A stretch of 64,000 nucleotides of DNA from Streptomyces sp. Ag109_O5-10 (GCF_900105755.1 NZ_FNTQ01000001.1:186001-250000); one strand, 5' to 3'. Shown: positions 18,200-27,710, counted from the first letter of the stretch. Translations and numbers: made by a program. The notes: generated from the sequence alone by a model not told the origin.

Positions 18200-20641
18200 T
18201 CAGCCGTCCTTCTTCCACAGGCGGATTCGGTTGTCGTCGCAACCGCCGGCGATGGTGGCACTGTCGGAGGTAATGGCTGTCGCATTGACGTTGAAATACG
18301 CTGACGGTGCCCACGGCATGAAGGGCACGGGGAGAGTGCGGCTGCGGCCTGTGCTCATGTCAATCAGCCGCACGTTTCCCTCCTGACCCAATACAAGGGT
18401 CCCGCCGCGGCTGGACAACGAGTCAGAAGACAGCGGGTCCGTTCGGGCGGTGAAAGTCGGCTTTCGGGTGGTCAGATCCCAAAAGCGCAACCTACCGGAA
18501 GAATCAGCACTGTAGAGGGTCTTGCCGGAATTGCCGTAACCCAGAGACGTGATCGTGCCTGTCCGGTAGATGGCAAGGACGCCGCGTGTGTTGATGTCCC
18601 ACACGCGCACAGTCCCGTCGTCGCCGACGCTGATCACGGTGTCGCCGTTCGGTCCGAACAAGACGGCGTCGACACTGCCTGAGTGGCCTCTGAGCGTCGC
18701 TATGTTTGTTCGAGAGGTGACGTCCCACAGCCTTACGGTGCCATCCCTGCTACCGCTGACGAGGTGTTCATATCCGCTCCAGTCGCAGGCGTTGACCGCG
18801 GCGGAATGGCCCGACAGCGAACCCTGCAATTGTCCGGTCCTGACGTCCCACAGGAACACCTCGTGCTCATGATCGGCGCGCGAGGGTTCACCGGGACCGG
18901 CTGCCATATGGAATTCGTTGAGTCGGCCCCAGGGTGTGGTGATGACGACCGGGGACCTGCTGCCGTTCACGTCCCAGGATCGCAGGGTACTGCCGTCACT
19001 GCTGACCACGGTGTAGGCGTCGGCGAAGTGGACGGACTGGATCTCCCACTCGTGGCCGGTGAGCGTGCGGGTGTTGTTGTGGGTGTGTGGGTCCCACAGC
19101 CGGACGGTTTTGTCGTTGCCTCCGCTGGCGAGCAGGGAGCCATCCGAGTTGAAGCAGACACAGGCGACCGTATCGGTGTGACCTTCAAGCGTGACAGGGG
19201 TGTTCCGGCGGTCGAGGTATTCCGCGGAGCCGGCGGTGGCCGCGGTGAGGGCCAGGAACACCAGAGCGCTGCGGCGGCGCGGGCCACGGTACTCCTCCCC
19301 ACGCTTCAGGGTGTGGTCCGGATCCGATGGCACCGGTGTCCCGTCGTCCGTGCGGGCCGGCGGTGCCACCTGCTTGCGTGCCACGCGGATGTCGACGGGC
19401 GCATAGGTTCGCAGCGCTGCGAGCAACTCGTCCGTGGGGGCACGGAAGTATGCGGGATACCAAGCGTGGCCGCCCTTTGGATTCGGCAGCTGGTGGACTT
19501 CGTTGTTCTGCTCCGCTCCTTCCCGCAGCCTGACCACGAGGTGCGCATTGCCTGCCGACGGTGGGAGTTTCCGCGTCGGCTCGACCAATGTCAGGCTGGC
19601 GATGTCCTTCCAGGCCCGCTGGTGGCGTCTCTGCTTGCCGATCACCGTCAGGCCGTCGGCGTCGACCACCATCCGCTGCCAGTAGGAGATGACCACACGG
19701 CCGTGGCTCAGCCACAAGATGTACAGCCCCGCCCCGGCCACCGCGGGCGTCGGGAATCCCCAGGCGTCACGGACCAGCAGCCAGCACACGCCGAAAGTCA
19801 GCAGAGCAAGAAACAGGAACGCGCCGACGTTCCCAGCCCCGGCCAGTGGAGGGCGGACCATATCGAACGACGCCTCGCCCGCAGGCCGCTGCGTGACGTC
19901 CTCCCTGTCGGGCACCGGGCCACGCACCAACGCCAGGTTGTTGGCCGCGCCGGCCGAACGGCGCTGCGGGCGAGGCAGCCCGAGCCCGGCCAACTCCCGG
20001 TCGACATGTTCGTGGATGCCGTCCAGAGTCAGCGGCACCGGAGCGGCCAGAGCGTGCAGCAGAGCTCCGGTGAACGCGGTGTGGGTGGAACCGATGGGCG
20101 CGTGCGAGGGAGCCGTAGCCGTCGTGGAGGTGAGGGTGTAGGTACCGGTCATGTCGAGCTGGCCCGACACCAGGCTCTCCGGTTGGGCCATCGCCGATAC
20201 GGCCCGGCCAGAAAAGCAGCAGTCCAGCAACAGGACTCGGGCCTTCGCCCTGGCCCGGCCGAGGTTCCTCTTGACCAGTTCCATCGGGACGGCGGTGAAA
20301 CCGACGTGCTCCGGATCGGTCGTCGTCAGCGCCAGGTGCAGCAGCCCGTCGTCGTCCAGCACGCCGTGCCCGGCGTAGTACACCAACAGCAGGCTGTCCG
20401 CCTCCTGAACCGCCCAGGCCAAGGCGGCCCCGACAGTGGCCTGGTCAGCAGGATCAGGCAGGACACGGCAGTGGTCCGGGTCGTCCAACAGACCCACATC
20501 CGGGTCGGTGAGCGCCTGTTTGAGAGATTTCAGATTCCGCGTCACGGCCTCGATGGCGGGCAGGTCACTGTTGTCGTAGCGCGCAGTGCCGATCAGCAGC
20601 GCGCGGGCGGAGGAGCGGTCGGGGAACCACGGGTCGCTCAC
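18200..20641 (-). CDS. Caspase-transmembrane-WD40 protein, 813 aa
   Basis: The N-terminal 245 residues form a C14 caspase-like peptidase: strand ARALLIGTARYD, catalytic His92 in YYAGHG and Cys142 in LLLDCCFSG. Two hydrophobic helices follow (about 270-315), then a PH-like beta domain with VVDADGLTVIG, a third hydrophobic helix (SALVFLALTAATAGSA), and a C-terminal beta-propeller of WD40 repeats (TVRLWDPHT, TVRLWDVTS, TVRVWDINT, LRFWDLTT, IRLWKKDG). The propeller probably senses a ligand or protein and the membrane-anchored peptidase acts on a cellular target; that part is inference. GTG 20641 overlaps the upstream EACC1 stop by 4 bp, so the two are translationally coupled. Confidence 0.9.
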   Translation of the reverse strand: MSDPWFPDRSSARALLIGTARYDNSDLPAIEAVTRNLKSLKQALTDPDVGLLDDPDHCRVLPDPADQATVGAALAWAVQEADSLLLVYYAGHGVLDDDGLLHLALTTTDPEHVGFTAVPMELVKRNLGRARAKARVLLLDCCFSGRAVSAMAQPESLVSGQLDMTGTYTLTSTTATAPSHAPIGSTHTAFTGALLHALAAPVPLTLDGIHEHVDRELAGLGLPRPQRRSAGAANNLALVRGPVPDREDVTQRPAGEASFDMVRPPLAGAGNVGAFLFLALLTFGVCWLLVRDAWGFPTPAVAGAGLYILWLSHGRVVISYWQRMVVDADGLTVIGKQRRHQRAWKDIASLTLVEPTRKLPPSAGNAHLVVRLREGAEQNNEVHQLPNPKGGHAWYPAYFRAPTDELLAALRTYAPVDIRVARKQVAPPARTDDGTPVPSDPDHTLKRGEEYRGPRRRSALVFLALTAATAGSAEYLDRRNTPVTLEGHTDTVACVCFNSDGSLLASGGNDKTVRLWDPHTHNNTRTLTGHEWEIQSVHFADAYTVVSSDGSTLRSWDVNGSRSPVVITTPWGRLNEFHMAAGPGEPSRADHEHEVFLWDVRTGQLQGSLSGHSAAVNACDWSGYEHLVSGSRDGTVRLWDVTSRTNIATLRGHSGSVDAVLFGPNGDTVISVGDDGTVRVWDINTRGVLAIYRTGTITSLGYGNSGKTLYSADSSGRLRFWDLTTRKPTFTARTDPLSSDSLSSRGGTLVLGQEGNVRLIDMSTGRSRTLPVPFMPWAPSAYFNVNATAITSDSATIAGGCDDNRIRLWKKDG

Positions 20642-21024
20642 GCGTCGCGTCCGCGACTGGCGTCAAGGAGGCTGGTCACCTCGCGTACCACCGCTTGGGG
20701 ATCGGCGGCCCTTCGTACGTCGACCGTCACCTCCTGGCCCTCCGGCAATCGGACGGTGACGACAACGTCAGCGCGTCGGCCGGTCAGCCACGTCGCCAGC
20801 GACTGCGCCAGCACCGCGCCGGCGCCACCAGAGCCCAACGCCACGACCAAGACGTCCAGGGCGCCGCCCATTTCGCCCGGACCCGGCGAGGATCTCAGCC
20901 ACCGCAGGTTGCCGCGCAGCTCATCCTCCGACGCGAGCCAGTCCCTCAGCGCCGGCAGGTGTGACCCCGCATCGGTACCGCCAACTGTCAGCCCCACCTC
21001 TGTCACGCCGGCCGAACCCGCCAT
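20638..21024 (-). CDS. Effector-associated constant component EACC1 protein
   Basis: A 128-residue protein with the EACC1 pattern: TEVGLTVGG, a helix LRDWLASEDELRGNLRW, a hydrophobic segment with GSGGAGAVLAQSLATWLTGR, and a final VTVRLPEGQEVTVDVRRA strand pair. EACC1 proteins are known as small constant partners encoded beside variable effectors, often caspases, in actinobacterial conflict systems. They are thought to have an adaptor or membrane-associated role. ATG 21024 follows GGGGGAG. The stop overlaps the caspase GTG, giving a two-gene operon. I saw no third gene of such a system nearby. Confidence 0.82.
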   Translation of the reverse strand: MAGSAGVTEVGLTVGGTDAGSHLPALRDWLASEDELRGNLRWLRSSPGPGEMGGALDVLVVALGSGGAGAVLAQSLATWLTGRRADVVVTVRLPEGQEVTVDVRRAADPQAVVREVTSLLDASRGRDA

Positions 21025-21049
21025 CCGGCTCCCCCGTCCCCTGTGCCGC

Positions 21050-21630
21050 AGGCGGCGACGACCGCACCCCTGTCGTTCACGTACCCTACCGACCCCTGAA
21101 GCGGCGCCACAGCCTGTGCGGGGCCGGGCAGCGAGCGCGCTGGTGAAGCACGCGCAGCGCGGTCGACAGCGGCTCCCGCCCTCAGCGAACGCCCGGTGGA
21201 CAGCGCAGCCCTGAGCCAGCCTCTGCGAACCCGGGGCCGGCCAGTCGCCCGCTCCCTCCACCGCGCAGACGTCCGTGGCCGTCGACGGTCCGTGGCGCGC
21301 GTGGACGAAGTCCCGCTCCCGGCAGGAGGGGTCCGGATCCTGTGGCGCCACCGCTCACCATGTCGTGCGCAACACCGCCCGCGACGCCTTCGTGGGGGGT
21401 CTCCCGGGCCACCGGCGCGATCACCGGTGCGGTCCCTGCCGCGGTGGCGGCGGCAAGGAGCAACGGTGTGCAGGCCGAGGGCTGCACGAACGTCGCCCTC
21501 GGTGCCTTCCGGGTGTCCGACGGTGCACCACTGTGGCACCGGGCCGTCGACGCGATCCCGTACGAAGGCATCGCCGCGATCGGCGGCCACGGGCAACAGG
21601 GTCACCCGTGCCTTCAAAGGGCACGCTTCG
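21050..21630. other. Gap upstream of the EACC1 unit
   Basis: This should hold the promoter of the EACC1-caspase pair. A forward peptide at about 21400-21590 (GCTNVALGAFRVSDGAPLWH, then AVDAIPYEGIAAIGG) reads like protein but has no start or clean end. It may be a relic; I do not recognise it. Confidence 0.3.
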
Positions 21631-21632
21631 GG

Positions 21633-23015
21633 TCAGCGAGGCAGGGCCACCACGGCGCGCGTTCCGCCGCCGTCGGTCTCGGTGAGCGTGATCGTGCCGC
21701 CGTGCGCCGTGGCGATCTCCCGGGCGATGGGCAGCCCGAGCCCGGTGGAGCGGCTGCCGTGTCCCCGGTCGGCGTCGAGGCGGACGAAGCGGTCGAAGAC
21801 CCGCTCGCGTTCCTCGACCGGGATTCCCGGTCCGTCATCGCCGATCTCGACCCGGATGCCGTCCGGTTCGACCCCCGCCGTGACGCACACCCTCGTCCGC
21901 GCGTACCGGACGGCGTTGTCGACGAGGTTGCGGAACAGCCGGGAGAGGTCCTCCGGGTTGCCGGTCACCGTGGTGTGCGCCGGGACCGCGAGCTCGATCT
22001 CCAGGTGCGGCGCAGTGGTTGTCGCCCGGATCTCGCCGAGCAACGCGGAGAGGCCGACGGTTTGCCGGCGCCCGGCCAGCTTTCCGGCATCCGCCCTGGC
22101 CAAGGCGAGGAGTTGGGAGATCAGCGCTTCGAGGCGTTCGGTCTGCCGGGCGGCCCGTGAGGCGATGTCGGGCCAGGGTGCGCGGTCGGGGTGTGCGAGT
22201 CCGACCTCGAGGCCGGTACGGATGGCCGTCAGGGGACTGCGGAGTTCATGGCTGGCGTCGGCGACGAAGCGGCGTTGCCGTGCGGCGGAGTCGTCCAGCC
22301 GGGCGAGCATGTCGTTCATGGTGCGGGCCAGGTGGCCGATCTCGTCGTCGGTGCCGGGCTCGGGGACGCGCTGGGACAACTCGGCGGCGGTGATGGCGGT
22401 GGCGGTGCGCCGGATCTGCTCCACCGGCCGCAGCGCGCGGCCGACCACCCACCACACGGTGCCGCACGCCACCAGGAGCGTGCCCGGCACGCCGGTGACC
22501 AGCAGCCGGGCGAAGGTCTCGTCGACCTGGTCGCGTTGGTTGGTGGCAGTCAGGGTGATGACGGTGACCGGTCGGCCGCCGACCTCGGTGTGCTCGCCGA
22601 GGACGGAGAGCTCGCCGGGAAGGACGCCGTCGGCGGCCTTCTGCCGAACCGGGGTCGTGGCATCCGCCGCAAGCGCGAACACAGCCGGCCTGCCGGTCAG
22701 ATCGCGTGTCGAGGCGATGACGGTCCCGTCCGGCGCGAGGACCTGGGACTGGGCCTGCGCGTCGAGCACCGACGGCGGCAGTGGCTGCGGGAACACCCCG
22801 CCGGTGGCCGACTGCTCGATCTGGACAGCGTAGGTGCGCAGTTGACCGGTGATGGTGCGCTTGGCCTGGTCGACCTGCAGCAGGTACATCACGAGGAGCC
22901 CCACGATGACGGCCACGGTGAGCGCGAGACCGGCGATGACCGTGACGCGGGTCCGCACGGTGCGAGGGCGCGCGCGGTGTGCCAGACCGCGCCAGGCGCG
23001 CGCGAGCCCGGTCAC
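21633..23015 (-). CDS. Sensor histidine kinase
   Basis: A 460-residue membrane kinase: TM1 at about 20-45 (VTVIAGLALTVAVIVGLLVM), an extracytoplasmic sensor, TM2 at about 170-190, a HAMP linker (RPVEQIRRTATAIT), a dimerisation helix with phospho-His in ADASHELRSPLTAIRTGL, and an ATPase domain with the N-box NLVDNAVRYA, DDGPGIP and GLGLPIARE. It should phosphorylate the response regulator encoded just before it. GTG 23015 overlaps that gene's TGA by 4 bp (GTGA), so this is the third gene of an exporter-regulator-kinase operon. Confidence 0.93.
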   Translation of the reverse strand: MTGLARAWRGLAHRARPRTVRTRVTVIAGLALTVAVIVGLLVMYLLQVDQAKRTITGQLRTYAVQIEQSATGGVFPQPLPPSVLDAQAQSQVLAPDGTVIASTRDLTGRPAVFALAADATTPVRQKAADGVLPGELSVLGEHTEVGGRPVTVITLTATNQRDQVDETFARLLVTGVPGTLLVACGTVWWVVGRALRPVEQIRRTATAITAAELSQRVPEPGTDDEIGHLARTMNDMLARLDDSAARQRRFVADASHELRSPLTAIRTGLEVGLAHPDRAPWPDIASRAARQTERLEALISQLLALARADAGKLAGRRQTVGLSALLGEIRATTTAPHLEIELAVPAHTTVTGNPEDLSRLFRNLVDNAVRYARTRVCVTAGVEPDGIRVEIGDDGPGIPVEERERVFDRFVRLDADRGHGSRSTGLGLPIAREIATAHGGTITLTETDGGGTRAVVALPR

Positions 23016-23689
23016 GCTTTCTCGCTCCTGATGACGTATCCCTTGCCGCGCACGGTCTCGATGACGGTCGGCCCGCTCGGCCTCTCGATCTTGCGCCGCA
23101 GCCGGTGCACGAGGACCTCGACGACCGCCGGGTCCCCGGTGGAGTGGGCGTCCCAGCAGTGTTCCAGCAGTTCGGCCTTGGAGACGACGGAGCCCTTGCG
23201 CCGCAACAGGTACTCCAGCACGGCGGCCTCCCGGCCGGTCACCTCCAGCGGCGCGCCGTCGCGGGTGACGGTGCGTCCGGCGGGGTCCAGTGCCAGGCCG
23301 GCGGCGATCAGCACCGCCGGCCTGGCACCGAGGGTGCGTCGGGTCAGGGAGCGCAGGTGTGCGAGGAGGACCGGGTAGGAGAACGGCTTGGAGAGGTAGT
23401 CGTCCGCACCGGAGTCGAGCCCCTCGGCGTGGTCCAGGTCGTCGTCCATGGCGGTGAGCATCAGGATGGGCGTCCAGCGCTCGCGCTCGCGCAGGCGCTT
23501 GGCCACCTGGTACCCGTCCAGGCCGGGCAGCATGACGTCCAGCACGATGACGTCGTAGGCGTTCTCCGTCGCCATCCACAGTCCGTCCGTGCCGTTGTCC
23601 GTCGCGTCGACGACGTATCCCTCGGCCTGCAGGCCCCAGACCAGGGCCTCGGCGACGTCCGGCTCGTCCTCGACCACCAGCACCCGCAC
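23012..23689 (-). CDS. OmpR-family response regulator
   Basis: 225 residues. The receiver opens RVLVVEDEPDVAEALVWGL, the phosphoacceptor Asp lies in VIVLDVMLPGLDG, and Lys in YLSKPFSYP. The winged-helix output domain has VLEYLLRRKGSVVSKAELLE and VEVLVHRLRRKIE, ending GYVIRS. GTG 23689 begins 3 bp after the MMPL stop, with its GGGGAGG ribosome site inside the end of the MMPL gene. It is the middle gene of the operon. Confidence 0.93.
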   Translation of the reverse strand: MRVLVVEDEPDVAEALVWGLQAEGYVVDATDNGTDGLWMATENAYDVIVLDVMLPGLDGYQVAKRLRERERWTPILMLTAMDDDLDHAEGLDSGADDYLSKPFSYPVLLAHLRSLTRRTLGARPAVLIAAGLALDPAGRTVTRDGAPLEVTGREAAVLEYLLRRKGSVVSKAELLEHCWDAHSTGDPAVVEVLVHRLRRKIERPSGPTVIETVRGKGYVIRSEKA

Positions 23690-23692
23690 GGC

Positions 23693-25855
23693 CTATGCCT
23701 CCCCGATCCGCTGCGGAACCAGCTCCGGACGGGCCTCGTCGGCTGACCGCGTCACCGGGAGCCGGAGCAGTCGTGCGGCCCGGTCCGGCAGCCACCAGTT
23801 CCGGTCGCCGAACAGCGAGACCAGTGCGGGCAGCAGCAGCATCCGGACCACCATAGCGTCCAGCACCACCCCGAACGCCAGGCCCATGGCGATCTCGCGC
23901 ACGGTGACGTCGTTCGCCGTGGCCAGCGAGGCGAGCGCGAAGAACAGGATCAACGCGGCGGAGGTCACCAGGCGGCCGGTGCGCGACACGCCCTCGATGA
24001 TGCCCTCCCGCGTGGATCCGGTGCGGTCGTATCCCTCGCGGACCCTGGCCAGGATGAACACCTCGTAGTCCATGGACACGCCGAACAGGAACCCGAAGAT
24101 CAGCACCGGGGCAAGGGTGTCGATCGCGCCGTAGGTGGACGCGCCCCACAGCGCCTTCATGCCGATGCCGTGCTGGAAGACGATCACCAGCAGGCCGTAG
24201 GAGGCCGCCACGGACAGCATGTTGAGCAGCACGGCCTTGGCAGGCAGCAGGACCGACCGCATCCCGCGGGTCAGCAGCAGGAAGGTGACCACCGCGACCA
24301 CGGCGAACAGCAGCGGGAACGAGCCGTAGGTGGCGCTGGTCTCGTCGATCTTCTGTGCGCCCTCGCCACCGGCCAGCACACCGGGTGGGACGCTGCGGCG
24401 GATGCCGGCCAGCGAGGTGCCGCCGTCGGTGCTGCCGACCTCGTGGTACGGGATCGCGATGACCATCGCGCTGCCTCCGGTGCGCCAGGCCGGTCCTGCC
24501 GGGGCCACGGCGCCGCGCAGGCTGGAAACGGTGTCCAGGGCGTTCACGGTGTTCCCCGCGCCGACGGCGTTCGGGACGTACACCGGCACCGCGGTCAGCG
24601 TCCCGGACGGGAATCCGTCGGTTTCCAGGGTGTGCAGGCCGTCGGTGTAGGCGCCGGCGGTGGCCAGTGCGTGGCTGCTCGGGGTGCTGATGTCGATGGT
24701 CGCGGCGGTGGCGGTCAGCGCGGCCAGGATGCCCAGGCCCGCGACCGCCGAGGCCACGCGGTGCTTGATCACGAACTTCGTCCAGCCGGTCCAGAACCGG
24801 CTGTCCGCCTGCCGTCGCGACGCCCGCCGCGGCCAGTCCACCCGCGGCCCGATCTTGGACAGCGCCGCGGGGAGCAGCGTCAGCGCGACCAGGGTCGCGG
24901 TGGAGGGGATGAACAGCCCCGACACACCGATGCCGCGGACCATCGAGTTGGGGATGACGGTCAGCGCGAACAGGCCGAGCGAAGCCACCATGCCGCTGAA
25001 CCAGACGCTGTGCCCGGCCCGCCGCACCGCCGCGCGTACCGCTTCGTCGTTGCTCTTGCCGGCCGTGCGCTCCTCGCGCCAGCGGGTGACCACCAGCAGC
25101 GAGTAGTCGATCGACAGGCCCAGGCCCAGCAGTGCCACGATGTACTGCACGGCCGGGTGGATCGGTGAGGACGACGGCATCAGGAACGTCAGTCCGTAGA
25201 CGAGCAGTTGCATCGTCAGCACCGAGATCAGGGCCATGACCAGCGGCAACAGCGCCAGCAGCGACCCGAACACCCAGGCCAGGATCACCAGTGCGCCGAT
25301 CGCTCCGATGATCAGCTCACCGGTGACGCTGGAGTTGCCGCCGCCGGTGGTGTTGCCGGCCTCCAGGGCCCGCAGACTGGTGCCGTGCACGGTCAGACCT
25401 GGCGCCGCGGCTGTGACGGCCCTGGTGAGGGCGTCGACCTGATCGGTGGCCATGTCGTCACCGGGCTTCGGCGGATAGGCCAGGACGATCGTGCTCCTCC
25501 CACCGTTCCCGACCAGTGTCCGGCTGCCGGTCGAGGCGTAGGAGACCAGGCGCAGGTTCGGCGCCGCCGTGGCGATGCCCCTGTCCACCGCCCGCAGTGT
25601 CGCCTGGGTCTGCGGCGACTTGACGGTCTGTCCGGTCGGGAGGTCCAGGACCACGACAGCGGGGTCCTGGGTCACGCCTCCGTAGCTCCGGGCGATCTGC
25701 ACGTTGGCGGTGTAGCCGGGGCCGGTGACATGGGTGCCTGGTTGCAGCCGGCCCGAGAGCGACGGCGCCGCCAGCAGGCCCACCACCGTGATCACCAGCC
25801 AGCTGAGACCCACCACCAGCCGATGGCGGATCACCCATCCGCTCAGCTTCTCCAC
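23693..25855 (-). CDS. MMPL/RND-type membrane exporter
   Basis: 720 residues with the twelve-helix layout of MMPL proteins in two halves. Each half has a periplasmic loop after the first helix and a five-helix bundle (for example IIGAIGALVILAWVFGSLLA, and in the second half SFPLLFAVVAVVTFLLLTRG then FGFLFGVSMDYEVF). The charged motif LGLGLSIDYSLLVVTRWREE matches the proton-relay region. It probably exports lipid-like or small toxic compounds. GTG 25855 follows AGGAGGG. The co-transcribed two-component system suggests it responds to envelope stress or to its own substrate. Confidence 0.92.
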   Translation of the reverse strand: MEKLSGWVIRHRLVVGLSWLVITVVGLLAAPSLSGRLQPGTHVTGPGYTANVQIARSYGGVTQDPAVVVLDLPTGQTVKSPQTQATLRAVDRGIATAAPNLRLVSYASTGSRTLVGNGGRSTIVLAYPPKPGDDMATDQVDALTRAVTAAAPGLTVHGTSLRALEAGNTTGGGNSSVTGELIIGAIGALVILAWVFGSLLALLPLVMALISVLTMQLLVYGLTFLMPSSSPIHPAVQYIVALLGLGLSIDYSLLVVTRWREERTAGKSNDEAVRAAVRRAGHSVWFSGMVASLGLFALTVIPNSMVRGIGVSGLFIPSTATLVALTLLPAALSKIGPRVDWPRRASRRQADSRFWTGWTKFVIKHRVASAVAGLGILAALTATAATIDISTPSSHALATAGAYTDGLHTLETDGFPSGTLTAVPVYVPNAVGAGNTVNALDTVSSLRGAVAPAGPAWRTGGSAMVIAIPYHEVGSTDGGTSLAGIRRSVPPGVLAGGEGAQKIDETSATYGSFPLLFAVVAVVTFLLLTRGMRSVLLPAKAVLLNMLSVAASYGLLVIVFQHGIGMKALWGASTYGAIDTLAPVLIFGFLFGVSMDYEVFILARVREGYDRTGSTREGIIEGVSRTGRLVTSAALILFFALASLATANDVTVREIAMGLAFGVVLDAMVVRMLLLPALVSLFGDRNWWLPDRAARLLRLPVTRSADEARPELVPQRIGEA

Positions 25856-25908
25856 GATTCCCTCCTAGTGACCGGCAGGCGGCGGCAGCCGCTGCTCACC
25901 TCACTGAC

Positions 25909-25935
25909 GGAAGGTAGGGAGAGCTTCCTTACCGG
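25909..25935. promoter_or_regulatory. Imperfect dyad upstream of the MMPL operon
   Basis: GGTAGGGAG faces CTTCCTTACC about 55 bp before the MMPL start, with nested GGAAG/CTTCC arms. The dyad is imperfect (7 of 9 positions). It could be the binding site for the operon's own response regulator. Confidence 0.35.
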
Positions 25936-26050
25936 ACGCTTTCAGCGCCCGGCACGGATCGGCACGTGCTTACGGGGGGCCGCGTCAGGAACGTCCGGTT
26001 CCCGGCCCGACGGCGCGCCGCACGGTCCCGCCGACATGTCCTGCCCGCAC

Positions 26051-26117
26051 CCTTCGGCGCGTCCGTGCCCGCACAGCCTTCGGCGCCTCCGTGTCCGCCG
26101 CCTTCGGCGCTTCCGGG
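26051..26117. repeat. Three copies of CCTTCGGCGCnTCCGKG
   Basis: The unit starts at 26051, 26077 and 26101, spaced 26 and 24 bp apart, with one or two substitutions between copies. It lies in sequence without a supported gene, between the MMPL operon and an IS relic. Confidence 0.5.
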
Positions 26118-26224
26118 CACGACGCCGTCGCGCACGGCATCCCCGACGACCACTGCCTGCGCGACGGCCGCCTGGCCGGCACCGACGCGGAGCAGCCACA
26201 GTGCGTCATGAGATATGCGCCGGC

Positions 26225-26615
26225 AAGCACAAGGACCCCGACGAGAGGGGCGGCCGGTGCGTCCGACAGGATGTGCACCTTGGAACCCGGCACTCGCCGG
26301 TCCACGGGGCTCGGACCTGTGGGTTCACCCCCTTCTTTTCGCCCTGGCGTGGGCGGTGCCGAGGACGACATGGGTGACGTCGATGAGGCCGGCGTCGTCC
26401 AGCCGGTGCAGGACGGCTTCATGCGGGCGGCCCCAGACCCCGGCTCTGGACCAGATCAGGCACCTCCGGTGGGCGGTCGACTTCGAGATGCCGAAGCAGG
26501 GGGACAGCGCCCGCCAGGCGCATCCGCTGACCAGCACGTAGATGATCGCCGCGAACAGCGTCTCACCGGGCGTGTCCCGCGTCCCAGTGAGCGATGCGAT
26601 CGCACGACCGGGAAG
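26225..26615 (-). pseudogene. IS5-family transposase relic
   Basis: The reverse strand encodes ETLFAAIIYVLVSGCAWRAL, then FGISKSTAHRRCLIWSRAGV and DAGLIDVTHVVL, the HTH and first catalytic region of an IS5-type transposase. After a frameshift near 26330 the next frame gives GPSPVDRRVPGSKVHILSDA. The middle and C-terminal catalytic parts are missing. Confidence 0.75.
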
Positions 26616-26828
26616 CCGAGTTGGACTCCACAAGCACTGAACCTCAGGACTGCGGCAAAGTGGCCTCCCGGCCGGCTTGTTCGGACTTCGACAATCCCAA
26701 GCCGGACGGGAGGCCGTGCCTTCATGCACGTCGGAGCCGGAGATCACGCGATCGAGCCACCGCACTCGAACCGGCACCCAAATGGATCGCTGCGGAAGAC
26801 GGCTACTGGCGCCTGCTGTCGTAGGTGG

Positions 26829-27710
26829 TCACAGGAAGTAGTGGCCTTGTTCGATGTCCTCGATGAGGCCGGGGTGGGTGGGCTTCCATCCCAGGAGTTG
26901 CTGGGTGATGGTGCTGGAGGCGGGCATGTCGGTGCCGAGGAGGCGCACGAGGATCCCGCTGAACTCCTCGGCGGGCAGGGACTGCGCGGGCAGGTCAAGG
27001 TGTCGGCCGATGGCCTCGGCGATCTCGCGGACCGGCACGCCGTCGTCGCCGACGGCGTGGAGGACGGAGCCGGCGGGCGCCTGCTCGACGGCCAGTCGGT
27101 AGAGCGCCGCGGCGTCCTTGACGTGGACGGCGGGCCAGCGGCTGGTGCCGTCGCCGATGTAGCCGCAGACGCCCTTGGCCCGGGCCAAGGCGATGAGCTG
27201 GGGGACGAAGCCGTGCCGCTCCCCCTCGCCGTGCACCGAGCGGGGCAGCATGACCAGGGAGGTACGCACGCCCGTTTCTGCTGCTGCGAGCGCTGCCCGC
27301 ATGTTGGCGACGCGGGCGGCGACGGGTCCTGCCGCGACGAGTTCGTCGCGTTCGGTCGCGGGCCGACCAGGTGTCACGAGTGTGGCGCCGGAGATCACCA
27401 GGGGCCTGCCGGAGTCGGCGAGGGCGCCGGCGAACGTCTCGATGGCCTTGGCGTCCGTCCTCGTCGCGGCCTCACTCATGCTGGGAGTGACGAAAGCCAG
27501 GTGGATGACGCCATCGCTGCCCAGGGCACCCGCGCGCAGCACGTCGGTGTCGTTCAGATCGCCGCGCAGCACCTCCGCTCCCATCGCGGCGACCACGTGC
27601 GCGGAGGCGTCCGAGCGGGCCAGCCCGAGGACCTGGTGCCCGGCGTTGATGAGTTCGGGGACGACGGCCGAGCCGATCCAGCCGGAAGCGCCGGTGACGA
27701 AGATACGCAT
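26829..27710 (-). CDS. NAD(P)-dependent epimerase/dehydratase-like SDR
   Basis: 293 residues of the extended/atypical SDR type. The nucleotide loop is MRIFVTGASGWIGSAVVPEL; GDLNDTDVL and VIHLAF follow. The Tyr-Lys pair is not obvious, as in many atypical SDRs (YbjT/NmrA-like or YwnB-like). The C-terminal half resembles sugar-epimerase-like proteins (WPAVHVKDAAALYRLAVEQ). Substrate is unknown. The gene is divergent from the TetR regulator at 27873, with several palindromes between, so it is probably the regulator's target. Confidence 0.87.
   Translation of the reverse strand: MRIFVTGASGWIGSAVVPELINAGHQVLGLARSDASAHVVAAMGAEVLRGDLNDTDVLRAGALGSDGVIHLAFVTPSMSEAATRTDAKAIETFAGALADSGRPLVISGATLVTPGRPATERDELVAAGPVAARVANMRAALAAAETGVRTSLVMLPRSVHGEGERHGFVPQLIALARAKGVCGYIGDGTSRWPAVHVKDAAALYRLAVEQAPAGSVLHAVGDDGVPVREIAEAIGRHLDLPAQSLPAEEFSGILVRLLGTDMPASSTITQQLLGWKPTHPGLIEDIEQGHYFL

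Noticed and set aside
21196..23746. Forward open frames across the histidine kinase and response regulator
   Set aside because: Ser/Arg-rich translations without motifs; the reverse strand encodes complete two-component domains.
18200..25855. Calling a defence island around the EACC1-caspase unit
   Set aside because: No restriction, CBASS, retron, Abi or CRISPR genes are nearby; the neighbour is an ordinary exporter operon.
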